A stretch of 64,000 nucleotides of DNA from Lentilactobacillus fungorum (GCF_016860605.1 NZ_BNJR01000004.1:310001-374000), one strand, 5' to 3'; counted from the stretch's first letter, positions 1-9,011 are shown. Notes: a model not told the origin generated them from the sequence alone. Numbers and translations: made by a program.

Positions 1-508
1 GGGTCACATCCAAGTCAATAATTGGATCATCCATTCCCAAATAATGATAAACAGGTTCACCGACTGGCACGTTGTCATCAAAGACATAAATACCATCAGC
101 CCATTCCTTTGGTACAACATCTTTTGAAAAACCAATTTCATCTAACGCACAAATCATGCCTTCTGACTCTACGCCACGCATTTTGGAGCGCTTAATTTTA
201 ACGTTACCGCCAATCCGAGAATTGGGGAGCGCCACAATCACTTTTTGGCCAGCAGCGACATTGGGCGCGCCACACACAATTTGGAGTGGCGTATCTTCGC
301 CAACGTCGACTGAACAAATGTGTAAATGATCAGATTCAGGATGATTACTCATCGTTAGGATGTGACCAACTACCAGCTTCTTTAAACCCGTTTCACCAAG
401 GGTTACTGAATCGACTTCTACAGCCGTCCGTTCAATTTTTTCAGCTAAGTCCTTGGCAGGCATATCCAATTTTAAGTATTGTTTGAGCCAATTGTAAGAT
501 ACTTTCAT
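1..508 (-). CDS. pheT: Phenylalanyl-tRNA synthetase beta subunit (N-terminal part)
   Basis: Only the first ~169 codons lie in the window; the gene continues past position 1. PheT forms the alpha2-beta2 PheRS with PheS and charges tRNA-Phe. The visible part opens MKVSYNWLKQYL and contains the EMAP/tRNA-binding OB domain (around residues 45-150, with HPESDHLHIC, QIVCGAPNV and GMICALDEIG), as usual for bacterial PheT. The ATG lies 2 nt after the pheS stop, so the two are translationally coupled and share the T-box leader upstream of pheS. Confidence 0.95.
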   Translation of the reverse strand, partial: MKVSYNWLKQYLKLDMPAKDLAEKIERTAVEVDSVTLGETGLKKLVVGHILTMSNHPESDHLHICSVDVGEDTPLQIVCGAPNVAAGQKVIVALPNSRIGGNVKIKRSKMRGVESEGMICALDEIGFSKDVVPKEWADGIYVFDDNVPVGEPVYHYLGMDDPIIDLDVT

Positions 509-510
509 TT

Positions 511-1560
511 TTAATTACCCCTCTTGCTGAATTGATTTAAGAAACGAACGTCGTTGAGATAAAAATCACGAATATCATCAACCCCATACTTCAGCATAGC
601 GAACCGATCAGGGCCAACACCAAAGGCAAAGCCGCCGTAAATGCTGGCATCAACCCCAGCCATTTTCAAGACATTTGGATGGACCATTCCGGCACCTAAA
701 ACCTCAATCCAACCAGTGTGCTTGCAGACGTCACATCCCTTGCCCATACAATTAAAGCAAGTCACGTCAACCTCAACTGATGGCTCAGTAAACGGAAAAT
801 AACTCGGCCGCAAGCGAATATCGAATTTGTCACCAAAAATGTTTTGGGCCATTGTGATTAATGTCCCCTTAAGGTCAGCCATTGTAATATGCTCGTCAAT
901 AACCAGTCCTTCGACTTGATGAAATTGATGAGAGTGGGTCGGATCATCCGTATCTCGTCGATAAACGATCCCGGGTGAAATCATTTTGAGCGGTCCCTTT
1001 GAAAAGTCGTGCTTTTCGAGAGCTCGGGCCTGCATTGGTGAAGTTTGCGTTCGCATCAAGATTTCTTTGCTCAGATAAAAAGTATCCTGCATATCGCGAG
1101 CCGGATGATTTTTCGGTAAATTCATCATTTCAAAGTTATACTTATCTTCCTCAACTTCAGGGCCGGTAAGTACTTCATAGCCCATCCCTAAGAAAAGATC
1201 AACGATTTGATCAATAATTTGTTGAATCACGTGGGGCTGGCCTTGAGCGACTGGTTTTCCAGGCAACGTCACGTCAATTTTTTCAGCAGCCAACTGCGCA
1301 TTAAGCTGCCTTGCTTCTAGTCTATCTCGTTGGGCAGCAACCGCTGTTGTAATCGCATCTCGAATTTTATTGGCATAACTTCCCACTTGTGGTCGCTCTT
1401 CTGGCGTCAGTTCCTTAATCCCGCGAAGGGCCGCTGTAATTGGCCCTTTTTTGCCTAACAGATGAACCCTAATTTCATTGAGCGTTTTTAAATCGGCTGC
1501 TTGGGAAATATTCGCCAGCCCATTTTCTTTAATCTCGGATAATTGATCCCGTAAAGACAT
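511..1560 (-). CDS. pheS: Phenylalanyl-tRNA synthetase alpha subunit
   Basis: Catalytic alpha subunit of PheRS, 349 aa, the usual length. The start [14 protein letters not shown] is chosen because GGAGGGATACT precedes this ATG; the open frame runs further upstream but only through the T-box leader. The N-terminal coiled-coil arm (about residues 1-90) is followed by the class II core with motif 2 ([21 protein letters not shown]) and motif 3 near the C-terminus ([17 protein letters not shown]). [18 protein letters not shown] cysteine cluster sits in the insertion seen in Gram-positive PheS. First gene of the T-box-controlled pheST operon. Confidence 0.97.
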   Translation of the reverse strand: MSLRDQLSEIKENGLANISQAADLKTLNEIRVHLLGKKGPITAALRGIKELTPEERPQVGSYANKIRDAITTAVAAQRDRLEARQLNAQLAAEKIDVTLPGKPVAQGQPHVIQQIIDQIVDLFLGMGYEVLTGPEVEEDKYNFEMMNLPKNHPARDMQDTFYLSKEILMRTQTSPMQARALEKHDFSKGPLKMISPGIVYRRDTDDPTHSHQFHQVEGLVIDEHITMADLKGTLITMAQNIFGDKFDIRLRPSYFPFTEPSVEVDVTCFNCMGKGCDVCKHTGWIEVLGAGMVHPNVLKMAGVDASIYGGFAFGVGPDRFAMLKYGVDDIRDFYLNDVRFLNQFSKRGN

Positions 1561-1589
1561 AGTATCCCTCCAAAGTGATTTTTTTGCAC

Positions 1590-1833
1590 AAAAAAAGCTT
1601 CGCCCACAAAGGGACGAAGCAACGCGGTACCACCCTAATTTGCCGACTACTGACAGTAGCGGCACACTCAATTTATCTTTAACGGTGATAACCGGAAATT
1701 TTTCGTTATGTTTAACTCCCAATTTCAGCTCGAAAAATGAATTCGTGAAGCGTTTTTACCCTGTTCACACCGCCCACAGGGTCTCTGAATAAAACCGCAA
1801 CCTACTACTTTTTTCTCAAACACTTACCAATGA
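1590..1833 (-). promoter_or_regulatory. T-box leader of pheST
   Basis: On the minus strand the leader holds the T-box antiterminator core AGGGTGGTACCGCG (about 1621-1640), followed by a GC-rich hairpin GCTTCGTCCC/GGGCGAAGC and a run of T (about 1591-1618), i.e. the competing terminator. A candidate UUC (Phe) specifier triplet lies upstream in the GAATTCA stretch near 1740. Uncharged tRNA-Phe is expected to favour antitermination. The pheS open frame runs through this region, but that is not coding. Confidence 0.92.
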
Positions 1834-1862
1834 ATAATAAGCTAAAATAAAAAAATGGTCAA
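1834..1862 (-). promoter_or_regulatory. Promoter of the pheST T-box transcript
   Basis: On the minus strand TTGACC (1857-1862) and TATTAT (1834-1839) are separated by exactly 17 bp. The -35 box sits next to the stop codon of the HxlR-family gene, so pheST has its own promoter directly before the T-box. Confidence 0.7.
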
Positions 1863-1863
1863 G

Positions 1864-2214
1864 CTACTTTTCCAAGTTAGCGTACCATTTTTCTGACCAA
1901 GTATGAATTGAGTGCATAATTGGCGCCAATTCTTGGCCTTGTTCGGTCAATGAATACTCGATCAATGAAGATTCCGGATACTCGCGCCGATCAACAATTC
2001 CGTCTTGCTCAAGCTCTCGAAGTCGTTCAACAAGGACCCGATCACTGCATTTAGGAATCTGTCTTGCTAATTCACGAAAGCGCATCGTACCTTCTTGTAA
2101 TAAGACATCGATAATTAAACCATTCCATTTCTTCCCCAGAAACGAGAATGTTTTTTCAAACTTCGGACAAAGATAGTAATTAACGGCATCTTCTAGTCCA
2201 ACCATCTGCTTCAT
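1864..2214 (-). CDS. HxlR-family winged-helix transcriptional regulator
   Basis: 116 aa, the length of HxlR/YodB/HypR regulators. The N-terminal YYLCPKFEKTFSFLGKKW stretch carries the single conserved Cys (about residue 17) that is a redox sensor in some family members. It is followed by winged-helix segments (MRFRELARQIPKCSDRVLVERLREL and a YSLTEQG wing). The ATG at 2214 is chosen because GGGGGAATTCT precedes it; an in-frame TTG at 2247 has no good ribosome site. Its targets are unknown; the adjacent HD-domain gene upstream is the simplest candidate partner. Confidence 0.85.
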   Translation of the reverse strand: MKQMVGLEDAVNYYLCPKFEKTFSFLGKKWNGLIIDVLLQEGTMRFRELARQIPKCSDRVLVERLRELEQDGIVDRREYPESSLIEYSLTEQGQELAPIMHSIHTWSEKWYANLEK

Positions 2215-2251
2215 AGAATTCCCCCAATCAAAATTTAATGAGTTCAATGAC

Positions 2252-2758
2252 TTACTTGCTCATTGAGATTCGTCGTACCCGATTTTTGAAATCAGCCAGT
2301 TTAACCTTCACTGGGCTCATAAATTCGTGAACGGCTTCGTAGTCATCTACTAAAGAAACTATAACACTTTCTTCATACTTTGGTCTAGCAAGTGTTAATC
2401 CCCACATATGTTTGAGGATAATATCCTTTTCAATCGGAGAAAGTTCAGTGATCTTTTCAGCGTTTCTTAAGGCAACCCGCGGGTGAATAAATGCATGAGA
2501 GCCGAGGTCAAACTTCGTGGTTCTCCAGTCATAGAAAAATAAATCATGAAGGAGTCCTGCCCGTGCAACCGCCCGATAGTCTAAGCCTCTTCTCTTAGCA
2601 ATCTTATAACTGTCAAAAGAAACTGCTAAAGAGTGTTCTAACCTGGTTGAATGATGGTGTTGTTTATAATTTGCTAATTTTTGGACAGTATCATTCGCTA
2701 ACAAGTCAGCAACTAATGCGCGATACTCGGAATCATTTTTCCATTCATTCTTTTGCAT
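2252..2758 (-). CDS. HD-domain phosphohydrolase-like protein
   Basis: 168 aa. It shows HD-superfamily metal-binding signatures: His in HHSTRLEHSLAV (about residue 41), the HD pair in GLLHDLFFYDW (about 71-72), and a distal Asp in SLVDDYEAVHEF (about 137). Family members hydrolyse nucleotides or other phosphate esters, and the substrate here is unknown. AAAGGGGA precedes the ATG. It lies 37 nt before the HxlR regulator on the same strand and probably shares a transcript with it. Confidence 0.75.
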   Translation of the reverse strand: MQKNEWKNDSEYRALVADLLANDTVQKLANYKQHHHSTRLEHSLAVSFDSYKIAKRRGLDYRAVARAGLLHDLFFYDWRTTKFDLGSHAFIHPRVALRNAEKITELSPIEKDIILKHMWGLTLARPKYEESVIVSLVDDYEAVHEFMSPVKVKLADFKNRVRRISMSK

Positions 2759-2829
2759 ATAATTCCCCTTTGCCTTTTATTAACTGCTATAATACATGGT
2801 ATTGCAGTAAATATCAATCAAAAAGATTT

Positions 2830-3597
2830 TCATTGAACTAAATGAAAAATTAGGATGCCACTGGCCACTGCCACGTTCAACGACTCCGCTTCCCCTTTCA
2901 TTGGAATATACAGGTTCTGATCGACCGCCGCTAAAATTTCCGGGGCAACCCCATTTCCTTCATTACCCATAACCAATCCAAATGAACTGGTAGGTTTAAC
3001 TTCTTGATATGAAACGGCTTGATCATTTAATTCAGTTCCATAAGTTGGGATGCTTTGCGCTTTTAGTTTAGACAGCCAGTCAAGAATATTGCCACTAAAT
3101 AATTTCAGGTGAAACTGGCTTCCCTGCATCGCCCGAACGACCTTTGGATTATAAATGTCTGCCGAACCATTACCAAAGACGATGCCCGAAACACCAGCAG
3201 CGTCTGCTGTGCGGACCATCGTGCCAATATTGCCTGGATCTTGAATATTATCTAACAATAGCCAGCTGCCGGCTAAATTTTTTGGAATCGTGTTGTGATA
3301 ATCGGCAGTTCTTAAAATTGCAAAGACGCCTTGGGGAGTTTCTGTCGCAGAGATGTGTTTAGCAATTTCTGGTGTAATTAAGTATGTTGGGACACGAGTC
3401 GAATCAACTGCCAATTTGGTCAAAAAAGCTTCGTCAACGACCATCACTCCCAGAAGCTTTTGGTGGTGGCTAATGGCTTCACCCACAATATGCCAACCTT
3501 CAATAATGTACTCCCCGGCCTTAAGGCGTCCTTTTTTTGACTGCATTTTTCGCCATGCTTTGACTTTACTATTTTGATTTGACGTAATTTTTTCCAT
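2830..3597 (-). CDS. TrmH/SpoU-family RNA 2'-O-methyltransferase
   Basis: 255 aa SPOUT-class methyltransferase. An N-terminal RNA-binding substrate domain (about residues 1-95) precedes the SpoU fold with its three motifs: LLLDNIQDPGNIGTMVRTADA (about 112-132), GLVMGNEGNG (about 208-217) and IPMKGEAESLNVAVA (about 231-245), which form the AdoMet-binding trefoil knot. It probably methylates a ribose in rRNA (YsgA/RlmB-like); the site cannot be told from sequence. Divergent from acylphosphatase, an arrangement common in lactobacilli. Confidence 0.9.
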   Translation of the reverse strand: MEKITSNQNSKVKAWRKMQSKKGRLKAGEYIIEGWHIVGEAISHHQKLLGVMVVDEAFLTKLAVDSTRVPTYLITPEIAKHISATETPQGVFAILRTADYHNTIPKNLAGSWLLLDNIQDPGNIGTMVRTADAAGVSGIVFGNGSADIYNPKVVRAMQGSQFHLKLFSGNILDWLSKLKAQSIPTYGTELNDQAVSYQEVKPTSSFGLVMGNEGNGVAPEILAAVDQNLYIPMKGEAESLNVAVASGILIFHLVQ

Positions 3598-3635
3598 TTT
3601 TATCTCCTATAATCAGTATTTAGGTGGTGTTTCAT

Positions 3636-3920
3636 TTGAAACGACAAAAGCAATCAGTTGAAATGATCGTTACCGGCATCGTCCAAGGCGTTGGCTTTCG
3701 CTACGCTACAATTAAACTTGCAGAAGCTTTAAACATTAACGGCTGGGTTAAAAACAAGCCAGACGGGTCAGTTCAAGTTGTGGCCAGCGGCTCGCCGGAT
3801 AACTTAACCCATTTTGTTAACAAGATTAAGCAGTCGCCCACCCCTTACGGTCGAGTTGACCATATCACAGTTAATTATATAACCAATTTTGATCATAAAG
3901 GGTTCGATGTGAAATATTAA
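3636..3920 (+). CDS. acyP: Acylphosphatase
   Basis: 94 aa. It hydrolyses acyl phosphates. The signature VQGVGFRYATIKLAEAL carries the catalytic Arg, and the downstream GWVKNKPDGSVQVVASG carries the catalytic Asn. Start: TTG at 3636 is preferred because AGGTGG (3622-3627) lies 8 nt upstream; the in-frame GTG codons at 3624 and 3627 overlap that ribosome site. Divergent from the SpoU methyltransferase; yidC follows on the same strand. Confidence 0.92.
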   Translation: MKRQKQSVEMIVTGIVQGVGFRYATIKLAEALNINGWVKNKPDGSVQVVASGSPDNLTHFVNKIKQSPTPYGRVDHITVNYITNFDHKGFDVKY

Positions 3921-3921
3921 A

Positions 3922-3950
3922 TTGAAAAGTTTACTAGAATCTAGTAACAT
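3922..3950 (+). promoter_or_regulatory. Candidate yidC promoter with a palindrome in the spacer
   Basis: TTGAAA (3922-3927) and TAACAT (3945-3950) are 17 bp apart. Inside the spacer is a perfect 8-bp inverted repeat around one central base (TTACTAGA-A-TCTAGTAA, 3931-3947), which looks like an operator. No regulator is identified. Confidence 0.4.
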
Positions 3951-3989
3951 TACTTTTGTTTGTGTACTAAATTAAGAAAGGTCCTACTA

Positions 3990-5027
3990 ATGAAAAAAAT
4001 TAAACATGTATCGACTCTCGGGCTTCTCGCGGGATTAGCACTATTACTAAGTGGTTGTGTCCAAACGACTAAATCTGGGAAACCATACGGCGTTATCTAT
4101 GATTACTTGGCCCGACCAGCCCAAGCTATTATGGAAGCAATCGCCCAAATTGTTGGTAGTTATGGCTGGGCAATAATTGTTTTAACGGTCATTGTCCGAA
4201 TGCTGCTGCTACCAATTATGATTCGCCAACTCAAAGCTTCAACGATTCAACAAGAAAAGATGCAATTAATTAGACCCCAAATGGCTGAGATTCAAAAACG
4301 GCAAAAAGCAGCCACAACGCAAGAAGAAAAGGCTGCCGTGAGCCAAGCAATGATGGCACTTTACCAAAAAAATGGGATTTCAATGACTGGCGGGATTGGT
4401 TGTTTGCCACTGCTAATTCAAACACCTATTTTTTCGGCCCTGTATTTTGCTATTCGCTACTCACCGGAGCTTTCCCACACAGTCTTCATGGGAATTCAGC
4501 TTGGTCAATCTAGTTTACTGCTCGCCATTTTATCCTTTCTATCCTACCTGCTGCAAGGCTATATTGCTTTGCTTGGAACTCCCCAAGCACAAAAGAAGCA
4601 AATGGGAATGATGATGCTGTTTAGCCCGGTGATGATTCTTTTTATCACAATGAGCGCACCGGCTGGCCTTGGCATTTACTTCTTCATCGGTGGCCTATTC
4701 GCATGCTTGCAAACGTTAATTATTAATCTTTACCGACCGCGAATCAGAAAGAACATTGCCAAAGAAATGGCTGGCAAACCCAAAGTAACTGTTGAAGACT
4801 TAATGCCAAAAGCCCCTGCTCCACAGACATCTGCCAGGGAGAACGCTTCATATAACCAACAGCGTAATCGACAACGTAATGCCGGCAAACAACGCCATGC
4901 TGGTCAGCCATCTACCAAACAACAGACAGTTCAACCTGAACCGCAGAAGCCAGTTAATCAACCAACCAACCGCAGCCGAAATGCTGGTAAACAGCGAAAT
5001 GCCGGCAAACAGCACCGTCAACGTTAA
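3990..5027 (+). CDS. yidC: YidC/OxaA-family membrane protein insertase
   Basis: 345 aa. It inserts and folds membrane proteins, alone or with Sec. It starts at ATG 3990 after AGAAAGG. A lipoprotein signal peptide ends in the lipobox LSGC (Cys23). The Oxa1 core follows (about residues 45-255) with five hydrophobic segments and the cytoplasmic positively charged hairpin. The C-terminal ~90 residues form a Gln/Asn/Arg/Lys-rich tail with repeated RNAGKQ units, as expected of the YidC2-type ribosome-contacting tail but unusually repetitive. It is a single gene after acyP, closed by a strong terminator. Confidence 0.95.
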   Translation: MKKIKHVSTLGLLAGLALLLSGCVQTTKSGKPYGVIYDYLARPAQAIMEAIAQIVGSYGWAIIVLTVIVRMLLLPIMIRQLKASTIQQEKMQLIRPQMAEIQKRQKAATTQEEKAAVSQAMMALYQKNGISMTGGIGCLPLLIQTPIFSALYFAIRYSPELSHTVFMGIQLGQSSLLLAILSFLSYLLQGYIALLGTPQAQKKQMGMMMLFSPVMILFITMSAPAGLGIYFFIGGLFACLQTLIINLYRPRIRKNIAKEMAGKPKVTVEDLMPKAPAPQTSARENASYNQQRNRQRNAGKQRHAGQPSTKQQTVQPEPQKPVNQPTNRSRNAGKQRNAGKQHRQR

Positions 5028-5074
5028 TCATTAACTGATCACCAGCATTATACCCTTTTAATAACTACATTAAA

Positions 5075-5121
5075 GAATACCCGTAAACCAACGCTTCTAG
5101 ACATTGGCTTACGGGTATTTT
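5075..5121 (+). terminator. Terminator after yidC
   Basis: Near-perfect hairpin (ATACCCGTAAACCAA against TTGGCTTACGGGTAT, loop about 12 nt) followed by TTTTGAT. The A-rich left side means it could also stop minus-strand transcription coming out of the kinase gene. Confidence 0.85.
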
Positions 5122-5284
5122 GATCCTAACCGCCATTATTTGGCTAACAATTCCCTACAACAAAAAAATCCCAAAGACGAGCCGGAATATCAAAAGAATT
5201 CAATATTTGGGTTGCCGTTGAGATTACTCACAAACTAAACACCAAATAACGATTGGCATAAAATTTTGAGTTAACAATTAATGA

Positions 5285-6853
5285 TCATTGATCTTGTTTT
5301 GATGAATCCCCTGCTCCGTCTGCCGGAGTGGCTTGATCATCAGCACCTTCAATATCTTTTTCAGACATATTAGTAATAATTGGTAAATTCACTTGAAAAA
5401 TCGAGCCATATCCCAATGAACTTTCAATCGAAATATTACCATGATAAGCCTCGATAAGGCGGTGAGCAATTGATAACCCCAAGCCATTACCGCCCTTGTT
5501 TCGACTACGAGCTTTATCAACCCGATAAAAACGATTAAAGACCTTTTCCTTGTCCGCTTGAGAAATGCCTTCCCCAAAATCTTGAACGGCAATATTAACC
5601 ATCGACATCGACGTCGCCAAGGATAAGTGGACCTCTTTGCGCTTAGTTGAGTATTTAATGGCATTATCAAGTAAAATCACTAAAACCTGCTCTAAGTGAT
5701 TGCGGTAGATCTTAACATAAACACTCCCCTGGGTATCATCATCAAACGTAAAGGTAAAATCAGGATGGATCATTTTGAAATCATTATAAACTTGTTTGAA
5801 GACATCATTAACATTGGTAATTTCTTCGCCATAATTAATCTCAATTTGCTCAGCCCTTGATAAGTCAAGCATTTCAGCAACTAAACTCTTCATTCGTTTA
5901 GTTTCTTGAAGGGAGGCGTTTAAAGATTCAGACAAGACTTCCGGGTCATCTTTCCCCCATCTCAATAACATCTCAATGTGCCCTTGAATCACGGCAACCG
6001 GCGTTCTGAGTTCATGAGAAACGTCTTCAACAAATTGCTGCTGCTGGTCAATATAGCGCTTGGTTTGATCTAGCATGCCATTTAGCAGCGCTGCCAAATC
6101 AGCCAGTTCATCATTGGTTTTAAGCTCAGGTACTCGAGCATCAGAATCCGGGTCACGCTTAACTTGATTGATGGTCCGCTGAATTTCATTAATGGGTCTT
6201 AGCAGTTCTGCTGCCAGTAAATAAGCAAAAACCATCGCAATGATAACTGAAATGAGTACCAAAATTATCAGAATCGCCAATAATTTCCCAGTTGTCCGGC
6301 GATAATCGCCTAATTGATCCGTTACTTGTGCATAACCAACTAATGATCCGTTTTTCTTAGAAAGCAAGGGTTCTGTTCCAACCAGGGCTTTTTTGCCTTG
6401 ATACTTTGTAACCGTAATTTTTCGTTTATCCGTCGAACGGAATTTAACCGGCGCATTCCGTGACTCAAATAATTGCTTCCGGTTGACATCATACACATTA
6501 ACCAAAATGTTATCCCTTGAAAAGTTCACAATCAAAGCGTCCGAATAAATATTATCAGAGCCAGTCTGATTATTTGCAGCAGTTGAACTGCCATTTGAGA
6601 TATTTGGCTGTAAATAACGATCAACGTCGCGTTTACTTAGTGGTGACTGATAATTAGATAAGCGTGATGAAACCGTTGTTAACGTGTCGTTAATGTGAAT
6701 TTTTTCTTGCTGCAATAACACATTTGTAAATCGATTAAATAGCAACACAGAAAAAATAACGACAATCGCTAAAACGCCAAGAGATGTAAAAAATGCCCAT
6801 TTCCATTTAAGTGATACTTTTCGTTTGGTTCGATTATCATTGGACTGGGTCAT
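5285..6853 (-). CDS. arlS: Sensor histidine kinase, ArlS/CsrS-like
   Basis: 522 aa membrane kinase. TM1 is at about residues 19-41, an extracytoplasmic domain at about 42-190, and TM2 at about 191-215. HAMP follows, then HisKA with SHELRTP (phosphoacceptor His about 281), then HATPase_c with N-box NAIKYS, DFGEGI and GNGLGLSI. The stretch FVEDVSHELRTP..QGH..LLRWGKDDP is what I know from the ArlS/CsrS group. Its start codon overlaps the stop of the regulator gene by 4 nt (ATGA), so the pair is coupled. The C-terminal ~25 residues are acidic and low-complexity. The signal is unknown; ArlRS homologues control envelope and surface functions. Confidence 0.88.
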   Translation of the reverse strand: MTQSNDNRTKRKVSLKWKWAFFTSLGVLAIVVIFSVLLFNRFTNVLLQQEKIHINDTLTTVSSRLSNYQSPLSKRDVDRYLQPNISNGSSTAANNQTGSDNIYSDALIVNFSRDNILVNVYDVNRKQLFESRNAPVKFRSTDKRKITVTKYQGKKALVGTEPLLSKKNGSLVGYAQVTDQLGDYRRTTGKLLAILIILVLISVIIAMVFAYLLAAELLRPINEIQRTINQVKRDPDSDARVPELKTNDELADLAALLNGMLDQTKRYIDQQQQFVEDVSHELRTPVAVIQGHIEMLLRWGKDDPEVLSESLNASLQETKRMKSLVAEMLDLSRAEQIEINYGEEITNVNDVFKQVYNDFKMIHPDFTFTFDDDTQGSVYVKIYRNHLEQVLVILLDNAIKYSTKRKEVHLSLATSMSMVNIAVQDFGEGISQADKEKVFNRFYRVDKARSRNKGGNGLGLSIAHRLIEAYHGNISIESSLGYGSIFQVNLPIITNMSEKDIEGADDQATPADGAGDSSKQDQ

Positions 6854-7536
6854 GAACGCATCACGTACCCAGTCCCCCTAACAGTTTGAATGTAACTGTT
6901 CTCGCCAGGACGATCAATTTTGTTTCTAAGGTAACGAATATAAACATCCACAACATTTGTCTCGACTTCGGAATCATAGCCCCAGACCTTGGTGAGTAAT
7001 ACATCACGAGCTAAAACCACATCAACATTTTCCATTAATGTTAACAACAGCTCATATTCACGTTTGGTTAAGTTAATGACTTCATCGCCACGACGAACAA
7101 TCCGACTTTCCTTTTCGATCGTTAAGTCTTTAAAGGTAACTGATTTTTTACTGTTCTTTTGTTGGTCATTTTCAATTTGAATCCGCCGAAGCAAGGCTCT
7201 AATTCGTGCTAATAATTCTTCAATTGCAAATGGTTTAACAATATAATCATCAGCACCATGGTCAAAACCGGAGACCCGATCAATAACAGAATCTCTGGCA
7301 GTCATCATGATAATCGGTGTGTTCTTTTTTTCACGAAGCCTCCTAGCAACTTCCATCCCGTTTAATTCTGGTAACATTAAGTCCAACAAAATGACGTCAA
7401 AATTTTCATCTAACGCCGCTTGTAGACCAGTTCTACCATTCAATTCAACCTGCGTTTCATACCCCTCATGCTTTAATTCAAGTTCGACGAAGCGCGCTAA
7501 GTTCTTTTCATCCTCAATAATCAAAATTCGACTCAT
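6850..7536 (-). CDS. arlR: OmpR-family response regulator, ArlR/CsrR-like
   Basis: 228 aa. The receiver domain (residues 1-115) has the acidic pocket IIEDE, phosphoacceptor Asp52 in VILLDLMLPE, and KPF with the conserved Lys. The C-terminal winged helix (about 130-228) includes LTKREYELL, VWGYDSEVETNVVDVYIRYLRNK and TVRGTGYVMR. The sequence is close to ArlR from memory. It lies upstream of and overlaps the cognate kinase. An inverted repeat upstream (7596-7628) could be an autoregulatory site. Confidence 0.92.
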   Translation of the reverse strand: MSRILIIEDEKNLARFVELELKHEGYETQVELNGRTGLQAALDENFDVILLDLMLPELNGMEVARRLREKKNTPIIMMTARDSVIDRVSGFDHGADDYIVKPFAIEELLARIRALLRRIQIENDQQKNSKKSVTFKDLTIEKESRIVRRGDEVINLTKREYELLLTLMENVDVVLARDVLLTKVWGYDSEVETNVVDVYIRYLRNKIDRPGENSYIQTVRGTGYVMRS

Positions 7537-7595
7537 AAATGATCAGCTCTCCTAGGTATTCTAATTTAAATTTATTAATATAGCTTGAAATGTTT

Positions 7596-7628
7596 TAACG
7601 TAACTCTCATTTTAACATAATTACGTTA
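7596..7628. promoter_or_regulatory. Inverted repeat upstream of arlR
   Basis: TAACGTAA (7596-7603) and TTACGTTA (7621-7628) form a perfect 8-bp inverted repeat with 25-bp centre spacing. On the minus strand it flanks an AT-rich TTATGTTAAAAT stretch that could be a -10 region. OmpR-type regulators more often bind direct repeats, so assigning it to ArlR is a guess. Confidence 0.35.
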
Positions 7629-7737
7629 GCCATAGTGGGATACTTTAACGTTTTGGCGGAAATCCAAATAAATTTTTAATAAGCAGACTTTAATTGGAAA
7701 CTTTTTTCATATTTTTCATTTTTGTGTATTTTTTCAC

Positions 7738-7766
7738 TTGAATCCATCGACCATCTTGCCTATAAT
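7738..7766 (+). promoter_or_regulatory. Promoter of adhP
   Basis: TTGAAT (7738-7743) and a consensus TATAAT (7761-7766) are 17 bp apart, about 40 bp before the ATG. AAAGGATG forms the ribosome site at 7793-7800. Confidence 0.75.
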
Positions 7767-7807
7767 ATAGGTGTTTGAAAATATATTACAAAAAGGATGA
7801 TTACTAG

Positions 7808-8824
7808 ATGAAAGCAGCAGTTGTACGTGATCCAGTCGACGGATACGTCGATATTAAAGATGTTAATTTGCGACCAATCCACGAAGGGGAAGCCCTAGTT
7901 AAGGTTGAATATTGTGGATTATGTCACACAGATCTCCACGTTGCCGCCGGAGACTTCGGCAAGGTACCCGGTCGCATTATTGGCCATGAAGGAGTCGGCC
8001 GTGTCATTCAAGTTGCTGACGACGTTGATAACTTAAAGATTGGCGACCGTGTGTCAATTGCTTGGTTCTATCGAGGCTGTGGCCATTGTGAATATTGTAC
8101 TACTGGCCGTGAAACCCTTTGCCGAAACGTTCAAAACTCTGGCTACACGGTTGATGGCGCAATGGCTGAACAAGTCATTGTCCCAGCTGATTACGCTGTT
8201 AAAGTGCCTGAAGGCCTTGACCCAGTTGAAGCAACTTCACTGACCTGTGCTGGTGTGACGATGTACAAAGCGTTAAAAGTCGGCGAAACACGCCCTGGTC
8301 AATGGGTTGAAGTCGTCGGTTGTGGCGGTTTAGGTAACTTAGCCGTTCAATACGCCCACAATGTCTTTGGTGCTCACGTCGTTGCCGTAGATGGTAACGA
8401 ACAAAAGTTGCAGGCTGCTAAAGAAAATGGCGCCGATATTACCATTAATCGTCATGACCCAGATGTTGCCGAACAGATTCAAAAGAAGGTCGGTGGCGTT
8501 CACAACGCCCAGATTACCGCTGTTACTACTGATGCCTTCACCACTTCAGTTAATGCCTTACGTCCAGACGGCAAGTTAGTTGCCGTTGCGCTTCCTAAGG
8601 GTGATATGGCGCTTAATATCGATAAGACTGTTCTCGACGGCATCCAAGTTGCCGGCTCACTTGTTGGTACCCGTCAAGACTTAAAAGAAACCTTCCAGTT
8701 TGGTGCTGAAGGTAAAGTTAAGCCAATCGTTCATACCCGCCGCCTTGACGAAGTAAACAAGATCATTGACGAAATGAAAGCCAACCAGATTGTTGGTCGG
8801 ATGGTTGTTGACTTTACTAAATAA
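7808..8824 (+). CDS. adhP: Zinc-dependent alcohol dehydrogenase
   Basis: 338 aa MDR-family AdhP type: interconverts alcohols and aldehydes with NAD(H). Catalytic zinc ligands are Cys38 in CGLCHTDLH and His60/Glu61 in GHEGVG, plus a distal Cys. The structural-zinc loop has the four cysteines of [15 protein letters not shown]. The Rossmann motif is [11 protein letters not shown] (about residues 171-181), followed by an Asp at the end of beta-2 ([10 protein letters not shown]), which favours NAD over NADP. It is monocistronic, with its own promoter and terminator. Probable role: acetaldehyde/ethanol cofactor recycling in heterofermentation. Confidence 0.95.
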   Translation: MKAAVVRDPVDGYVDIKDVNLRPIHEGEALVKVEYCGLCHTDLHVAAGDFGKVPGRIIGHEGVGRVIQVADDVDNLKIGDRVSIAWFYRGCGHCEYCTTGRETLCRNVQNSGYTVDGAMAEQVIVPADYAVKVPEGLDPVEATSLTCAGVTMYKALKVGETRPGQWVEVVGCGGLGNLAVQYAHNVFGAHVVAVDGNEQKLQAAKENGADITINRHDPDVAEQIQKKVGGVHNAQITAVTTDAFTTSVNALRPDGKLVAVALPKGDMALNIDKTVLDGIQVAGSLVGTRQDLKETFQFGAEGKVKPIVHTRRLDEVNKIIDEMKANQIVGRMVVDFTK

Positions 8825-8852
8825 ATAACCAATTAGCATGAAATAATTTAAT

Positions 8853-8895
8853 GAGAGACCGCGACAAAATGATTTTGTTAGCAGTCTCTTTTTAT
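8853..8895 (+). terminator. Terminator after adhP
   Basis: Hairpin GAGACCGC..GCAGTCTC (one G-U pair) with an inner complementary ACAAAATGATTTTGT, followed by TTTTTATTTT. Confidence 0.85.
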
Positions 8896-8961
8896 TTTGC
8901 CTAAATTAAAACTACCAACATCACGATTAAAATCATCTAAGCTATGTCATTTCATTTTTAG

Positions 8962-9003
8962 CCAGAAAAAAACAGCTTAGAATCCATGGCGTTCTAAACC
9001 GTT
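8962..9003 (-). terminator. Terminator after rpmF
   Basis: On the minus strand AACGGTTTAGAA pairs with TTCTAAGCTGTT (12 bp including G-U pairs) across a 9-nt loop and is followed by TTTTTTTCTGG. It closes the yceD-rpmF unit. Confidence 0.75.
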
Positions 9004-9011
9004 TAATGAAA

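Noticed and set aside
1561..1722. Longer pheS with a 54-residue N-terminal extension
   Set aside because: The extension is the T-box antiterminator and terminator sequence; the ATG at 1560 has the ribosome site.
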